Shown here: positions 12,418 to 22,729 of the stretch, one piece after another
How the letters are laid out: the number at the start of each line of letters is the position of its first letter
How positions within the stretch are numbered: position 1 is the first letter of the stretch
Assembly (NCBI GenBank): GCA_000507305.1
Contig: DF239045.1
Span: 61,747-125,746 of the forward strand
Direction of reading: 5' to 3'
Length of the DNA: 64,000 bases
From: Breviolum minutum Mf 1.05b.01
Taxonomy: Eukaryota; Sar; Dinophyceae; Suessiales; Symbiodiniaceae
Notes under the pieces: generated by a model
Database searches by the model: none
The model's input: the letters and a program-made list of their open reading frames with translations, nothing else
Told to the model about the DNA's origin: nothing
Position numbers and translations under genes: made by a program

Positions 12418-12691
12418 CCACCTACAAAATCATTGAATATTTCAAGCCTACTCCAATGACGGGCGCAACTTCTCGCGATCCGAAGTAGACATCGCGACAA
12501 GTGTATCTTGTTGACCTGTCCCGGAGTTGTGTTTTTTGGGGAAGGCTTTTCACTCAATCCCAGGAAATACTGGTTGGTGAAAAACTGGAACCTGTAATTA
12601 CTGATGGCTTATAATAATCAATCATTCATAATTCTTATAAACCCACCACTCCTAAAACAACTTGCATGGGTTGTATCTCTAAATTCTGAGT

Positions 12692-12807
12692 TACCCTTCC
12701 TGAAACTAACAGGTCGCACCTGAAAATAGGGTGAAACCGAAAAGGAAATGAGAAAGTATTCCAACCATCCATGACTTCAGGTGCGAACTGTTAGTTTCAG
12801 GGAGGGT
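12692..12807. repeat. Fold-back family C, copy 2
   Basis: Ends TACCCTTCCTGAAACTAACAG and CTGTTAGTTTCAGGGAGGGTA. Middle GGGTGAAACCGAAAAGGAAA. Clear stem. Confidence 0.8.
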
Positions 12808-12979
12808 ATAATTATATTATAACTCCCCCTAATATAAATTGGCTAGTATTTCATCCCCACGAACGCCCGCCAAAGTCCACATCGAATCGTTTTCCGTGGC
12901 TGGCAGGAGGTGCCGGAGTGGCCTAACCTCACCTCGACGCTGGTGAGTCATTTTTTTCGAAGGTTTTTTTTTTGTTTCC

Positions 12980-13079
12980 CTGAGGATCCATGGGACTGGT
13001 ATATTTACCCAGATTTGTCCCATTTGGTTGATTTTTATGATAAATGTAGGTAAATATACCAGTCCCATGGATCCTATGG
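12980..13079. repeat. Fold-back family J, best copy
   Basis: Family J arms GGATCCATGGGACTGGTATA and TATACCAGTCCCATGGATCC flank a loop with TTGGTTGATTTTTATGATAA. Both arms are exact inverses here. Confidence 0.85.
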
Positions 13080-13396
13080 TTTTTTTTCGACGGTGGTTTT
13101 CCTTCCGGCCCTTGGATCATCCAAACCGTTTTCCTAGAGTTGAGGGTTCCAATGCCATCCTTAGAATAAGAATGGATCGGTGCAAATCCTGGATTCTTAG
13201 GACATACAAAAGGATTCTTACAAAGGTATTATGCTGAAAGTTGTTGCCAGCATTAAGGGAAAGATACGGTGGTTCAAAAACCAATCTACAAGCGGTCGGT
13301 TTAAGTCGTATCGCTCTGTGCGCAATGTCGCGGCTAGATTTGGTTACTTTTTGGTTTTCTGTTGGATGCCGCTGTGCCATTGGGATTGTCACAAAA

Positions 13397-13483
13397 TGAT
13401 GTGACTTCCCGCCGTGTGATGTGACTTTCCTCCATCTTGCATTTCCATTGGGTGATGTGACTTTCCTCCGCCTGATGTGACTT
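13397..13483. repeat. Four spaced TGATGTGACTT direct repeats
   Basis: The 11-mer TGATGTGACTT occurs at 13397, 13417, 13453 and 13473, spacing 20, 36 and 20 bp, each time followed by a pyrimidine-rich TCC or CCG tail except the last. It could be a decayed minisatellite or a cluster of binding sites. Confidence 0.6.
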
Positions 13484-14526
13484 AAGCCCGGCGCTAGTAG
13501 TAACCATTGTGCTTGGATTTTGAAGGGTTAAGTGGAGTTTCCAAGGTTTTTGTTGATTTTTTTCGTGCAAAATCAGGGTTTGGTAGATGCACCGTGCCCC
13601 TTTTTTTGGGGTATGGGGGGGTTGGCTAAACATTACCCCAAGGGCGGTTTTAGCTAGTGGTACGTGATTTTTTTGTGATGTTTATAGGGTGTATTCATAT
13701 ATGTTATGCCTTGGGTTGCCCAGTTCCCACTAAAAGTGGCAAATGAAGGCTTAGGTTGGGATCCCTTCCTAAAAATGTAAACATCCTAACCCGAGTTATA
13801 CCTGGAACCTATGAAAGTTTGGTGTTCTCTTTTGAAGAGCTTGCTTTTTGAGTCCAAAAGACGGCAGAAGCGTCCAATGAAAAAATGAGGGTGATACGGC
13901 TTCCAAGTGTAAAGGGTTTATTCACCTAACATGGCCTTAAACACATCTGTGTTTTGATTTTCAAGTACAATACCCAGAGAAGAGTACGGGTTTAGAGATA
14001 TGTCCCCCCAGAAAACATCGACTCAAAAACAAAAGCCACCCAGAGAGCAAACGCTGGGGCAGCTGGGATTTTCGCAAATCAGCGATGGTAATTTCACGTT
14101 TCACGACGAGCAATAGGGTTGCAACTGGCAGGTTGAGTACTTCCAGAGTCATCTACAGCCCCCTACAGGCCGAACAACCCACCCATTAGACAGGCCGAGA
14201 GATATTGACAACGAGGGAAACTCTGGGGTGCGATTGTGGCGTTCTATTGACAACGAAAAAACATGAAGACTATCCCCCCTCTACGTTTCCATTGCAAAAT
14301 GCACCCCCTGAAAAATAACGTGTAACCGCAATATACCCTCCTCGGAACGGGCGAAACATCTATGTACAAACCGCCAGTTTCGAGGTTCCATGGTAGTTTT
14401 CGGGGGTTGTAAACTAGAAAGGTGTTGAACATGTTCAGTAATTACCTTGGGCAAATGATGAAACCATCTATAGTAGCATATATGGTCATGTTTCATTGGT
14501 GGTTACAGGCATGAATTGAAATATAA

Positions 14527-14597
14527 GATGGTGGTTTCCACGATTTTTCGAAACTGCACACCCCGAAACTGTGGGAAATGAAAAACCCACCAACTAG
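14527..14597. repeat. Family B, internally deleted copy
   Basis: Both ends are recognisable (GATGGTGGTTTCC and AACCCACCAACTAG) but the interior is about 25 bp shorter than in full copies. Confidence 0.5.
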
Positions 14598-15068
14598 AAA
14601 TGAAGTGCATTTACCAGGATCACCTGTTTTTCAAAATTGTGCTGCCAAAAAGCATAAAGTGCAAAAACCGTGGGAGTCCAACCAATTTCGTCCAACCACC
14701 ATTTTTATAGGTTGGTTAGTGAACCACCATTGTTTTATAGTAAAGATTATAATCATCATCAAAAAGGATTTCAAAAACGTCTAAGGAATCTCGCCACGCG
14801 ATTTGCCCTCAACGTTCCTGGCAATGCTTCTTGACGATCCAAGGGGTCTTGCGTGGGTTTGCTTTGGGAGAGGGAACTTTTTACCACCAAGGCTGCATAC
14901 CTGGACCTTCCCCTTTGGGTGCCAAGTCTGTTGCGTCATAGACTTGTTCAATTCACCATCCCTTAGGGTTTTTTTTCGGACGGGCACCCCGAAAGGGGAA
15001 GGTGCTGCATTCATCAGAAACATTCACGTTTCAGAACCCCCTTTGACCATGGAAGGCCTTCAGGCAGT

Positions 15069-15194
15069 TGGGGAGTAGTTAGCAACCTTTATTTATAAGC
15101 CATGTAGGCCATTTAGAAAGAGAACACACACAGGTCTTGGGGACAAACGCTAATCAAATCATAGTTGCCAACTACTGGGATGATCCTCCAAGTA
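15069..15194. repeat. Family A, left end lost
   Basis: Right end CTACTGGGATGATCCTCCAAGTA is intact. Interior blocks ATTTATAAGCCATGTAGGCC are present; the terminal GGAGGATC of the left arm is absent. Confidence 0.6.
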
Positions 15195-15275
15195 CCCCCT
15201 CCCCCCCCAACTTACCTTATTAAACCCTTATTAACTATTGGTTTCCCTTAATAAGGAAGGAGATTAGACCCTTAT
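15195..15275. repeat. Family K fragment
   Basis: Contains CCTTATTAAACCCTTATTAA and TTGGTTTCCCTTAATAAGG, the core of family K, immediately next to a family A copy. Confidence 0.5.
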
Positions 15276-15642
15276 GATACAAAACACATCTTTTTTGCTG
15301 CACTTTTGAGTCATCACCATTTGACGAAAAACAACGGCTGCTTGCCAACTAACCGAGGTTGATCATCTTTCGAAAGGAATGATCCACAGGTTGCATCATT
15401 GCGGCTTGGCTTGATATGATATGCTTGAAAAAACCCACCCCCTTGAAATTTAAGGAATAGATAAACCCAAATAGGCAGGGTTTGAAAGGAGATAAACATT
15501 TTCCAAACCATTATTTTGGGTCCGTTTTCAAATCCAGACTTAAAAGAAGCCAATTTATAGTGCCCAAGTCCTGAGTCCTGCTGTTTCGGATAGCATTAAT
15601 AATGGCGAACTTGTCGGAAAATAGCCTCACACTCCGGAAAAC

Positions 15643-15735
15643 TGCACTCCCTAAAACTAACATAGCCCCCAAAAATGATGGTTTCCAATAGGAATCTCCT
15701 TTTCCAGGGGTCTATGTTTGTTTCAGGGAGAGTAA
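15643..15735. repeat. Family C, short copy
   Basis: Ends CACTCCCTAAAACTAACATAG and CTATGTTTGTTTCAGGGAG. Middle TCCAATAGGAATCTCC. Confidence 0.65.
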
Positions 15736-16613
15736 AGGCAAGATCCTAAAAATCCATGGGATTTTCAAACGTGGACTTTCCTTTTCAACGAGGGGACCAG
15801 CCGTTCGTTTTTCGGGGAGAGGGAGTAAGGATTCTTTTGAAATATGTAGATGATCCAATCGATTCCACTCATTCTTTGGAGGACTTGTTGGAAAATAGCT
15901 TTAGATTTGAGGTTTGCATTTTTGAATGGGCAGTAAATTTCGCAGAAATGATTGATGGTTGAGTAAGATGGTTGTCATCCGCCCAGAATGGTGTGAACAT
16001 TCGGGTGAAGGAAAAACATTACCGTCTCTTGTGCAGTGATCTCATGTATTTGACAAAAAGCACTGGTCTAGCGGTCTAGCTACTCGAAAATGATGGCAAC
16101 TACAGTAAGCGGCCCATACTTAAGACTTAACTGCTGTAAGTGGAATTTATCCCAGTTGGACCCAATTACAGTTGGATTAAGTAGGTGTTGTTGAGTAGGG
16201 AAGCTACCTGAAAAGTAGTGGGACCAAACCCGCTGGAGGTTAGGTTTATATTAAAGAACTGGAATCTCAGGGATTCACCAAAAGTTTCAGGTAACATCCA
16301 ATGGAGTAGTTGGCTATTTTGGGGGGTGGGGAAACTTCCCTTACATACCCCGTATCCACACACAGCTTTTTTTTAGCTGAGGATTCCTCTATTTTAGGTA
16401 CGTGAAATGTTTGGTGAATTTTGGGTAACACCTTTTCCAGCTGCAACCTGATGGACCATCCATTGGTCCAAAAACCCTCCCGAAAAAACCCAGAATTCCA
16501 AGCTGAAAAAGATGCGTGGACCCTCCTTTCAACGGGAAGGAAGTAGTCTTCCAATCCTCAATTTTCAGGTGGTTATATGTTAGCTTCAGCGAGGTGTAGT
16601 TGCTTCAATTGGT

Positions 16614-16756
16614 CAATGGAGTTTCCTTGTTCCCTTATATAATAGCTGGTAGGTACCATATAATCACCCAATTGGCAATATATAAGTGGTATATACTGCC
16701 AATTGGGGGATTATATGGTACCTACCACCTATTAAGGGAACCAGAAACAACCATTG
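16614..16756. repeat. Fold-back family G, copy 1
   Basis: Long palindrome. Left arm CAATGGAGTTTCC and CCCAATTGGCAATATATAAG; right arm CTGCCAATTGGGGGATTATA and AGGGAACCAGAAACAACCAT. The second copy is at 48186. An 83-codon frame across it is only a by-product. Confidence 0.8.
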
Positions 16757-17559
16757 AATTGGATGATGGTTTGTCAAATCTTTGGACGAAATGGAAAATG
16801 CTCGGAAAAAATCACCTTTTTTGTGCCATCCATCTGGTCAAATCATGCTGAGGTTTAGGGAAATGGGAGCCCTTTTTTTAAGGACATCTAGGTTGGTGAA
16901 ATATTATATACTAGATGACTAGCACATAGAATATTCAAAATTTGAAAATTTGGGCAGATAGAATATTCCTAAAAATCGCTCCGTAGCCCCCTTGAAATCC
17001 TGCAGATAGAATATTCACAAATAGTCAAATTCCATGTCCCATATAAACGTTGGATGATCCAACAAAAACTCGCTCCGTCGCGCGTTGGAATCCTCTAAGG
17101 GTACCTCTCCCCCCACAAGAAATAAGGCCGTAATAAGGCCAGGTTATGGGACAAGCGGGTGGGCGTCCTAATTAGTACACCCCTGAAATTTAACGTAGAT
17201 ATCAAAAACACCCATATTCGAAAGGAGATATACATCTGGAAAAAACCATCATGTTTGGTATCTATATTAGATTTCGGGGGTGTAGTTTTTTTATGGCTGG
17301 ATATTTTGTGGGTGTGGCAGGGGAAAAAACTTCTGGGATTTGGCGAAAACTGGGCGGATCGAGGCGAGTTTTTCGATGCATTGAAGTTGGATATTGAGAA
17401 GGATCTCAAGCCTTTCTGAGTGAGAAATGACCTCCCGTTCTTTTTTTTGGGGATGTCGGGGCCCCACTTTGCGCGGACAAAAAATTGGTTGTGGTGTTCT
17501 TTGCAAACCTTGGTGATGTTTTTTTTCCAGGAGGGTTTGAAAGTAGTGTATTATATACC

Positions 17560-17659
17560 CCGGACCATCCATGGGACTGGTATATTTACCTACATTTGGT
17601 TGATTTTTAGGGGTTTTCATCTAGGTATATAAATATACCATATATGGATCCTATGGGTA
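17560..17659. repeat. Family J, copy 2
   Basis: Left CATCCATGGGACTGGTATAT; right ATATGGATCCTATGGGTA. The right arm has lost the CAGTCCC block. Confidence 0.65.
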
Positions 17660-17860
17660 CTTTAAATGTCTTCACCCAAAAACAAGTGTCCCCCTTTTTT
17701 GGGGGGCATGCGTGAACTCGATGACCTGGGTGTTTTTTGTTAGTCATCAGACTGAGTCATCTTTCCGGGCAAAAAAAGCTGGTGAACAACTCACAATTAT
17801 GCCGTCATGTCCAAGAAGCGGTGTTTCATGAAATATCAGAAACTAGCCAGTTGTTGAATA

Positions 17861-17955
17861 GGGGGTGGTTTCAAATATTTTGTATTTTCACCCCTACTTG
17901 GGGAAGATTTCCAATTTAACTAGCATTTTACAGAGGGGTTGAAACCACCAACTAG
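17861..17955. repeat. Family B, copy 3
   Basis: Ends GGGGGTGGTTTCAAATA and TTGAAACCACCAACTAG; interior TTTTCACCCCTACTTGGGGA. It is flanked by a direct repeat of AACTAGCCAGTTGTTGA (17841-17857 and 17960-17976). That repeat is far longer than a normal target-site duplication, so it may be a local duplication. Confidence 0.75.
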
Positions 17956-18080
17956 AGAAACTAGCCAGTTGTTGATCCTGGAGAATAAGATGGTCAGAGC
18001 CCTCCTAGCGGTCCTAGCCGAGCAGTGATCACTGACCATCATAGTTGACAGAGTTGATTTTTTCATGAGTATATACTGTA

Positions 18081-18185
18081 TACCCACCTAAAGTTTAACA
18101 TAGCCCCTGAAGAGTTACCTTCTCAATAGGGAAGTAGTCTTCCAACCATCATTTTTCAGGGGCTATGTTAAACTTCGGGGGTGTA
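18081..18185. repeat. Family C, copy with TTAACATAG arms
   Basis: Arms TACCCACCTAAAGTTTAACA and TGTTAAACTTCGGGGGTGTA. Middle TCAATAGGGAAGTAGTCTTC. Confidence 0.65.
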
Positions 18186-18607
18186 ATGAAAAACCCTGGT
18201 TGTTTAGGGTATATGAGGGATTATACTACCCAGTCATAAAGGGATGAGAAAAAGCCGGTATAAGGATCCCTATTAAACAACCAGTATAATGTAAAGTAAG
18301 AGGTTTTTTTTGGGGGTTCAAATGACAGGTGTAAAGAATCACTCAGTTGTATCCAGTTGTATCGTAAGGATTAATGTTAAAGTTTTATAAGGATTGAAAT
18401 GACATGAACTTGTGATCTTCAGTCAAATTTGAAGGACTTTTCACGACCTTTCATGATTTCACCTAGGTTCATTATGTATAAGGGTCCTACAATCCTATAT
18501 ATGTATGTTCTTTCACCCCCGGTTCATGATTTCATGCTATTGTACATGTGTCATTACTAAAAGGGTCACGGTCACTGGAATTTTTGCGTTTGCGACATGA
18601 GCTCCAC

Positions 18608-18776
18608 AACGTCAGTGGTATTTTCAGGGACCCCCCATAATGGGACCACTTTATGGCAAGTTTTCCATACTATTCCCATACCACTCCCATAAGAATCCCT
18701 AAACATATGGGAGTAGTATAGGAAACTTACCATAAAGTGGTCCCATTCTTGGGGGTCCCTGAAAATACCGTTTTTG
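18608..18776. repeat. Long palindrome, family N (single copy)
   Basis: Arms GGTATTTTCAGGGACCCCC and GGGGGTCCCTGAAAATACC, then AATGGGACCACTTTATGG and its inverse, then TACTATTCCCATA and TATGGGAGTAGTA. Only one copy is seen in the window. Confidence 0.75.
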
Positions 18777-18828
18777 TTGAGCAATGACAAAAAAGACCCT
18801 GGCTATTTTTTTGCATTGGCGATAATTT

Positions 18829-18951
18829 CAGCTAATGGTTAGTCGGTGGTTTGGCTTGGTTTGGGATTCGAATCGGGATACCCCTAAGTAACAAATCCCT
18901 GAAACATAAGGGGATCCTAGAAATCCAAACCACCAATTGACCATTAGTTGA
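18829..18951. repeat. Palindrome, family Q (single copy)
   Basis: Left arm TAATGGTTAGTCGGTGGTTTGG pairs with right arm CCAAACCACCAATTGACCATTA. The interior has AGGGGATCC opposite a degraded partner. Confidence 0.6.
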
Positions 18952-19725
18952 TAATTATAATGAAATGTCTAGCTCCACCATCAACTGTACAATGAACATT
19001 CCAATTGTCAAACTGGATGTCAGAAGCGATTTTTTGGCCCGTCGTTTCAACACCTTGCCTGGTTCAAGATTTTGATTTGAACGTATAAAACATAGTTTCA
19101 GTGATGGAAAGCCCTTCAAGATATGGATCTTGAAATCTTATCTTGCTTGATGAGAAGAAGCACCACACACATTTTTTGAAGAATCAAACAAAACTCAAAA
19201 CTTCAGTTTGTGAAAATTCATGCCCATCTCGTATTCTAGGAATTTCTCTCATTGGCTGTTGAGGCTGTTGAGTTTGTCAATCCAGGATCCTAGAAGCAGT
19301 CCTTTTTCGGTTCCTAGTGTTGAACCTGAATTAAAAGCTATTCCCTTAGAAGCGATACCATAACCCCTCCACCTGAGTTGATCTTGGGATTCGATTTTTT
19401 TTTACATAGTATAATATACACATTAAGTCTGTTAATCAGCTAAAAAGCCAGACTTTTTGGCAGCTAACCCAAGATTTACTTGGGAAGATTTTCTCGCATC
19501 AAAAAAAAAGTCACAATGCTTCACCAGCTTGCTGCAATGTCGTCCGTTTGGGTAGCCCAGCGACAACGACTTACAAAGTGGGCTTAAACGCCTGTTAAAC
19601 GTAGGTTGAATTAATTCCACATGCAAAAGGATGTCCCAGGAAGTTAGGATCAATGGTTTGTAAATGGATTTTAATTCAAAAGCCATGAAAGAAGGATCAA
19701 AAAAACACCAGCCAGTATAATATCA

Positions 19726-19835
19726 CTAGATGGTGGCAACTCGAATGTTTATAATTTTCAACCCGATCCGTGGGTTTTCGCGATCCAATTTGACTGGCTT
19801 AATTTTTCAACTAGGTTGTTTCAACCACCACCTAG
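19726..19835. repeat. Family B-like fold-back inside segment A
   Basis: Ends CTAGATGGTGGCAACTCGAA and TTGTTTCAACCACCACCTAG. It has a mid-block GATCCGTGGGTTTTCGCGATC not seen in other B copies and is duplicated at 23097-23206 together with the segment. Confidence 0.65.
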
Positions 19836-20229
19836 ACATGTTTGAGTTTTTTGGCGGAGTTTTTTTTTGATCCGAGCTTATGAGTTTGTCAAAACGGTGG
19901 GATGGAAACGGAAAAAAGAAATTCCGCGACATCCGCGATCACTTCCGGCCCTTTTTGAACGTGGAAACATGAAGGAGCAGGAAAGAAACAACAACAGAAG
20001 CATGCAGCATGCAACGATCCACACAACACTCACAACGTCAGGAGCCAATGTAAAACAGGTGCTGAAAGTGCTTTCATGATTCTTTATTCGATGAAGACCA
20101 TTTTATAGAGGTTGTTATGGGGGAGAAATGAATCGAATAGTTATTTGTTTTTCAGAAACCTTTTTTTTAATGGGCACCTTCATTGTAAAGAGATTGTTAA
20201 GAGGTGGTCAATTTGTTCTTTTTTTAAAC

Positions 20230-20328
20230 ATGCCACCTAAGCGGGGCCAACCGCCACAGCCGGTCCCGTTCCCTGGTGTCGGGCGCGGAGAGAGACCGTT
20301 GCGACACCGAGGACGGGGTCCACCATAA
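20230..20328 (+). CDS. Short Pro/Arg-rich open frame or first exon
   Basis: Starts at an ATG in AAACATGCC context. The 32-residue product begins MPPKRGQPPQPVPFPGVG and is basic and proline-rich, resembling the basic N-terminal tail of a DNA-binding protein. A copy at 23601-23699 keeps the reading frame with only a few changes (Q7 to R; the RGER stretch becomes CTER). A GT lies just after codon 15 (TTCCCTG then GTGTCGG) and could be a splice donor toward the HNH domain 80-100 bp downstream, but I could not find a frame-consistent junction. It may be a stand-alone micro-ORF, an exon 1, or non-coding. Confidence 0.35.
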   Translation: MPPKRGQPPQPVPFPGVGRGERPLRHRGRGPP

Positions 20329-20340
20329 GCATCGTGTTAC

Positions 20341-20652
20341 ATGGCCACACACGGGGGGCGTGTGAAATTCGAATTTGGCAATGAGCATGATTTCATATTC
20401 AAACCTGGCCGCTTTCAGCGAGTCAGGACCGGATGGTGCTGCGACGGTAGGGGGTACTTGAAGATGCCAAGGCGCCTGGGGGAGAAGTACTTCCACAGGC
20501 AGCTCTTGGAAGACTTCGGGGTGGCTTACGCGGGTCATGAGATGGTGATTCATCATGAGGATGAGGACATCTGCAACAACTCGTTTGAGAATTTGTCTTT
20601 CGTGACTCGTCAAATGCATGCCCAGTTGCATCATTTTGGCGGGGCTCATTGA
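20341..20652 (+). CDS. HNH endonuclease-like small protein, copy 1
   Basis: The 103-residue frame runs from ATG at 20341 to TGA. From residue 27 it follows the HNH_3-type layout: a GYLKM beta turn (38-42), FHRQLLEDF (51-59), the metal/catalytic region VIHHEDED (69-76), NN (79-80), ENL (83-85), and a final helix with H93 and H97. Such proteins nick or cut DNA and are typically carried by mobile introns or phage-like elements; a eukaryotic role is unknown. The first 23 residues come from the cassette-boundary repeat, so the true start may be spliced. The domain is repeated at 22222-22470 (almost identical) and 24049-24281 (diverged). The long antisense frame is a shadow. Confidence 0.6.
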   Translation: MATHGGRVKFEFGNEHDFIFKPGRFQRVRTGWCCDGRGYLKMPRRLGEKYFHRQLLEDFGVAYAGHEMVIHHEDEDICNNSFENLSFVTRQMHAQLHHFGGAH

Positions 20653-20911
20653 GAGGCAAGTGCTTATTTCGATTGTTGTGGTCATCTCAGAGGATCTTAG
20701 TACTGAATAGAGGCATCTTTTTGGGAAGCGATCTGGATTGTGATGAAGACGGTGATACATTCTTCGGAGCAATGCGGCCTGGAACGCAGCTTAACTCAAA
20801 GCTCTCTCTACGACCCCCAAGTCGTGGGAGAAAGGAGCAGAGGCTTTTTTTCCCTTTTGGCCGTAACTCGGCTAATTCTGTAGGCCACACACGGGGGGCG
20901 TGTGAAATTCG
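20404..20911. repeat. Array segment B, copy 1
   Basis: 508 bp carrying the HNH domain plus about 260 bp of 3' flank, ending at CGGGGGGCGTGTGAAATTCG. It matches 22222-22729 at a constant offset of 1818 bp with only a few substitutions. The 3' flank is nearly as conserved as the coding part, which points to recent duplication. Confidence 0.9.
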
Positions 20912-20957
20912 CTTTCGAACGACAATCTATCTCATTTTTTGAGGCATCATTCCATTT

Positions 20958-21212
20958 TTGTGCCAGGAAGCTCGACACTTTCATAATGAACGAAAAAAAC
21001 TTTCTACCCGACAGGACAGCTCGAGCAACGAGGAGGACTCCTCCTTGTCGACCGACTCGAGCTCCTCGACGAAGCCCGGGGTGGCAGAGCGGCTGTTACA
21101 AAGAGAGAAGAGGCGCAAAGAGTTGGCCAAGAAAAAGGCCGCGGCAGCGAAGCGCAAGGCACAGAGGCCTGCCCCTCCAGGCCGGGGCCAGAGTGAAAGC
21201 GTTCACCAATAA
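20958..21212 (+). CDS. Candidate Ser-rich/Lys-Ala coiled-coil exon
   Basis: An open frame of 84 codons. It has a Ser/Asp/Glu-rich part (residues about 20-38) followed by a strongly basic helix with LLQREKRRKELAKKKAAAAK (about 46-65). Codons are GC-rich, as expected for host genes. The ATG is not convincing, so this may be an internal exon opening after an AG near 21017. It could belong with the charged helix at 21695-21837, but no joining frame was established. Confidence 0.35.
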   Translation: MCQEARHFHNERKKLSTRQDSSSNEEDSSLSTDSSSSTKPGVAERLLQREKRRKELAKKKAAAAKRKAQRPAPPGRGQSESVHQ

Positions 21213-21694
21213 CCTGCAAGAATTCGAACACGTTGACAAGACGAAAACTGACAACCACGATACATGGAACGTTGGCGCAAATGGACCAGGTCTCCGGCGG
21301 CAGACAACTGTTGCGTGGCCTGCTGTCCACTCCACGTTGGAGGGCTTGGACCTCAGAATATGTCGATGCACTTCACAGTGGGATATGCCAGAGATGGCCA
21401 AGACAATGAACATTTCATGCATTTACATTTCGAAAATCGTTTGCCGTCCATCCCAGAAACTATTAAAATGCAACACCCAAACAGAAAAAGATTTATACAG
21501 TACTCAGTCTTCATCAAACAGTCTTTAAGAAAGACATCGCCATGAGCCGCCCAGACTTCTTCAATTGGCAACTTCTCGAAACGGAGAACCCTGCTGAAGA
21601 ACTACCACCCTGGTGGTAAACTTTCGCTTTCCAGCAGAGGCCAGGCCACCGACAACTTTTGTTTTGCGTAATTACAGCCTTTGCAGCCTGATTT

Positions 21695-21837
21695 TTGCAC
21701 CAGGACGCGGAGCAGTTTGCCGACCGTGTCAAGCACCTCGAGAAAAAGGAGGCGGAGGCTAAAAAGCTGCAGAGGGTAGCGAAGAAGGAAAGCAAGCGCG
21801 TCGAGAAGGTTCGGAAGGCCAGGAAACAATTGACAAA
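21695..21837 (+). CDS. Candidate charged coiled-coil exon
   Basis: Open frame beginning with the HQDAEQFADRV stretch after a TTTTGCACCAG acceptor-like site, then alternating Lys/Glu/Arg with KKEAEAKKLQRVAKKESKR, a good coiled-coil pattern. The frame then runs into spacer C, whose translation is not gene-like, so the exon probably ends near 21830. Confidence 0.35.
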
Positions 21838-22200
21838 CCCAAGCAACCCAAATCCCGGGGAGAATGTCACATCATCATGAAATTGGTTTTGATTACAAAA
21901 AGAGGGTTTGTTAGAGATGCGATTTTTTCATATTTTTTCCGTGTTGGACGTAACTAATTATGTATGTCATACAAAGGGGGCATGTGAAATTCGAACCAAC
22001 CCAAACCCCGGGGAGAATTTCACATGATGATGAAACTGCTTATGAGTAATACCCAGGGTGTCCGAACTTATTTAGGGTTGTTTCAAGTCATTGTGGCAAA
22101 CGTTGCAGGAAAAGATGGACGAAGAACACTTGTTGGGGTCTGGAGGAGGGTAGGTTTCAAACAGAAAGTAAACTTTCGCGGTGTTGAAACAGATCCGGAG
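21838..22200. repeat. Array spacer C, copy 1 (long form)
   Basis: Begins ACCCAAGCAACCCAAATCCC and has a left half, a central inverted repeat (21981-22026) and a right extension shared with 23744-24048. Left and right halves are themselves related: both contain CCAACCCAAA, CCCGGGGAGAAT, TCACAT and ATGAAA in the same order. Confidence 0.85.
21981..22026. repeat. 12-bp-arm inverted repeat in spacer C, copy 1
   Basis: CATGTGAAATTC at 21981-21992 and the exact inverse GAATTTCACATG at 22015-22026, separated by 22 bp that include AACCAACCCAAACCCCGGGG. The geometry resembles recombinase or endonuclease sites. The arm sequence recurs at segment boundaries. Confidence 0.85.
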
Positions 22201-22470
22201 CAACCCCCTACGAGTGAGGTTCCTGGCCGCTTTCAGCGAGTCAGGACCGGATGGTGCTGCGACGGTAGGGGGTACTTGAAGATGCCAAGGCGCCTGGGGG
22301 AGAAGTACTTCCACAGGCAGCTCTTGGAAGACTTCGGAGTGGCTTACGCGGGTCATGAGATGGTGATTCATCATGAGGATGAGGACATCTGCAACAACTC
22401 GTTTGAGAATTTGTCTTTCGTGACTCGTCAAATGCATGCCCAGTTGCATCATTTTGGCGGGGCTCATTGA
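22024..22470 (+). CDS. HNH endonuclease-like protein, copy 2
   Basis: A 148-codon frame whose last 83 residues are the HNH domain, identical in all key positions to copy 1 (VIHHEDED, NN, ENL, H and H near the C-terminus). Only the last 68-70 N-terminal residues before PGRFQRVRTGW differ; they derive from spacer C and are probably not the natural start. A possible internal intron ends GGTTTCAAACAG at about 22166, giving an exon that begins KVNFRGVE. The ATG at 22024 lies inside the right arm of an inverted repeat. Confidence 0.5.
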   Translation: MMMKLLMSNTQGVRTYLGLFQVIVANVAGKDGRRTLVGVWRRVGFKQKVNFRGVETDPEQPPTSEVPGRFQRVRTGWCCDGRGYLKMPRRLGEKYFHRQLLEDFGVAYAGHEMVIHHEDEDICNNSFENLSFVTRQMHAQLHHFGGAH

Positions 22471-22729
22471 GAGGCAAGTGCTTATTTCGATTGTTGTGGT
22501 CATCTCAGAGGATCTTAGTACTGAATAGAGGGATCTTTTTGGGAAGCGATCTGGATTGTGATGAAGACGGTGATACATTCTTCGGAGCAATGCGGCCTGG
22601 AACGCAGCTTAACTCAAAGCTCTCTCTACGACCCCCAAGTCGTGGGAGAAAGGAGCAGAGGCTTTTTTTCCCTTTTGGCCGTAACTCGGCTAATTCTGTA
22701 GGCCACACACGGGGGGCGTGTGAAATTCG
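22222..22729. repeat. Array segment B, copy 2
   Basis: Matches segment B copy 1. The upstream boundary with spacer C is at CCTGGCCGC and the downstream boundary again at GTGTGAAATTCG. Confidence 0.9.

Larger units (their letters stand above)
1..19669. other. Gene-poor tract dense in fold-back elements
   Basis: No frame here is long, coding-like or family-recognisable; the open frames are short and mostly lie across the repeats listed separately. About half the sequence can be assigned to short inverted-repeat elements. The rest is unassigned AT-rich spacer with homopolymer runs. Confidence 0.6.
19670..20372. repeat. Array segment A, copy 1
   Basis: About 700 bp, nearly identical to 23041-23744. 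It contains a family B-like fold-back (19726-19835) and a short proline-rich open frame, and ends at the motif CGGGGGGCGTGTGAAATTCG, after which the two copies part completely. Copy 1 has small indels relative to copy 2, for example an extra CATGCAG near 20000. Confidence 0.9.
20912..21837. other. Unique insert in array unit 1 with candidate exons
   Basis: About 925 bp, GC-richer than its surroundings and absent from unit 2. Two charged, low-complexity open stretches stand out (listed next). Between them is an unassigned stretch with a short frame near 21264-21545 that resembles nothing I recognise. Confidence 0.6.

Noticed and set aside
17841..17976. 17-bp target-site duplication around a family B element
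   Set aside because: The direct repeat AACTAGCCAGTTGTTGA is too long for a MITE duplication, and other B copies lack one; a local duplication is more likely.
20224..20772. 182-codon minus-strand frame in the HNH array (repeated at 22072-22590 and 23955-24491)
   Set aside because: It lies exactly opposite the HNH domain, which has clear family motifs on the plus strand. Its recurrence simply follows the segment duplication.
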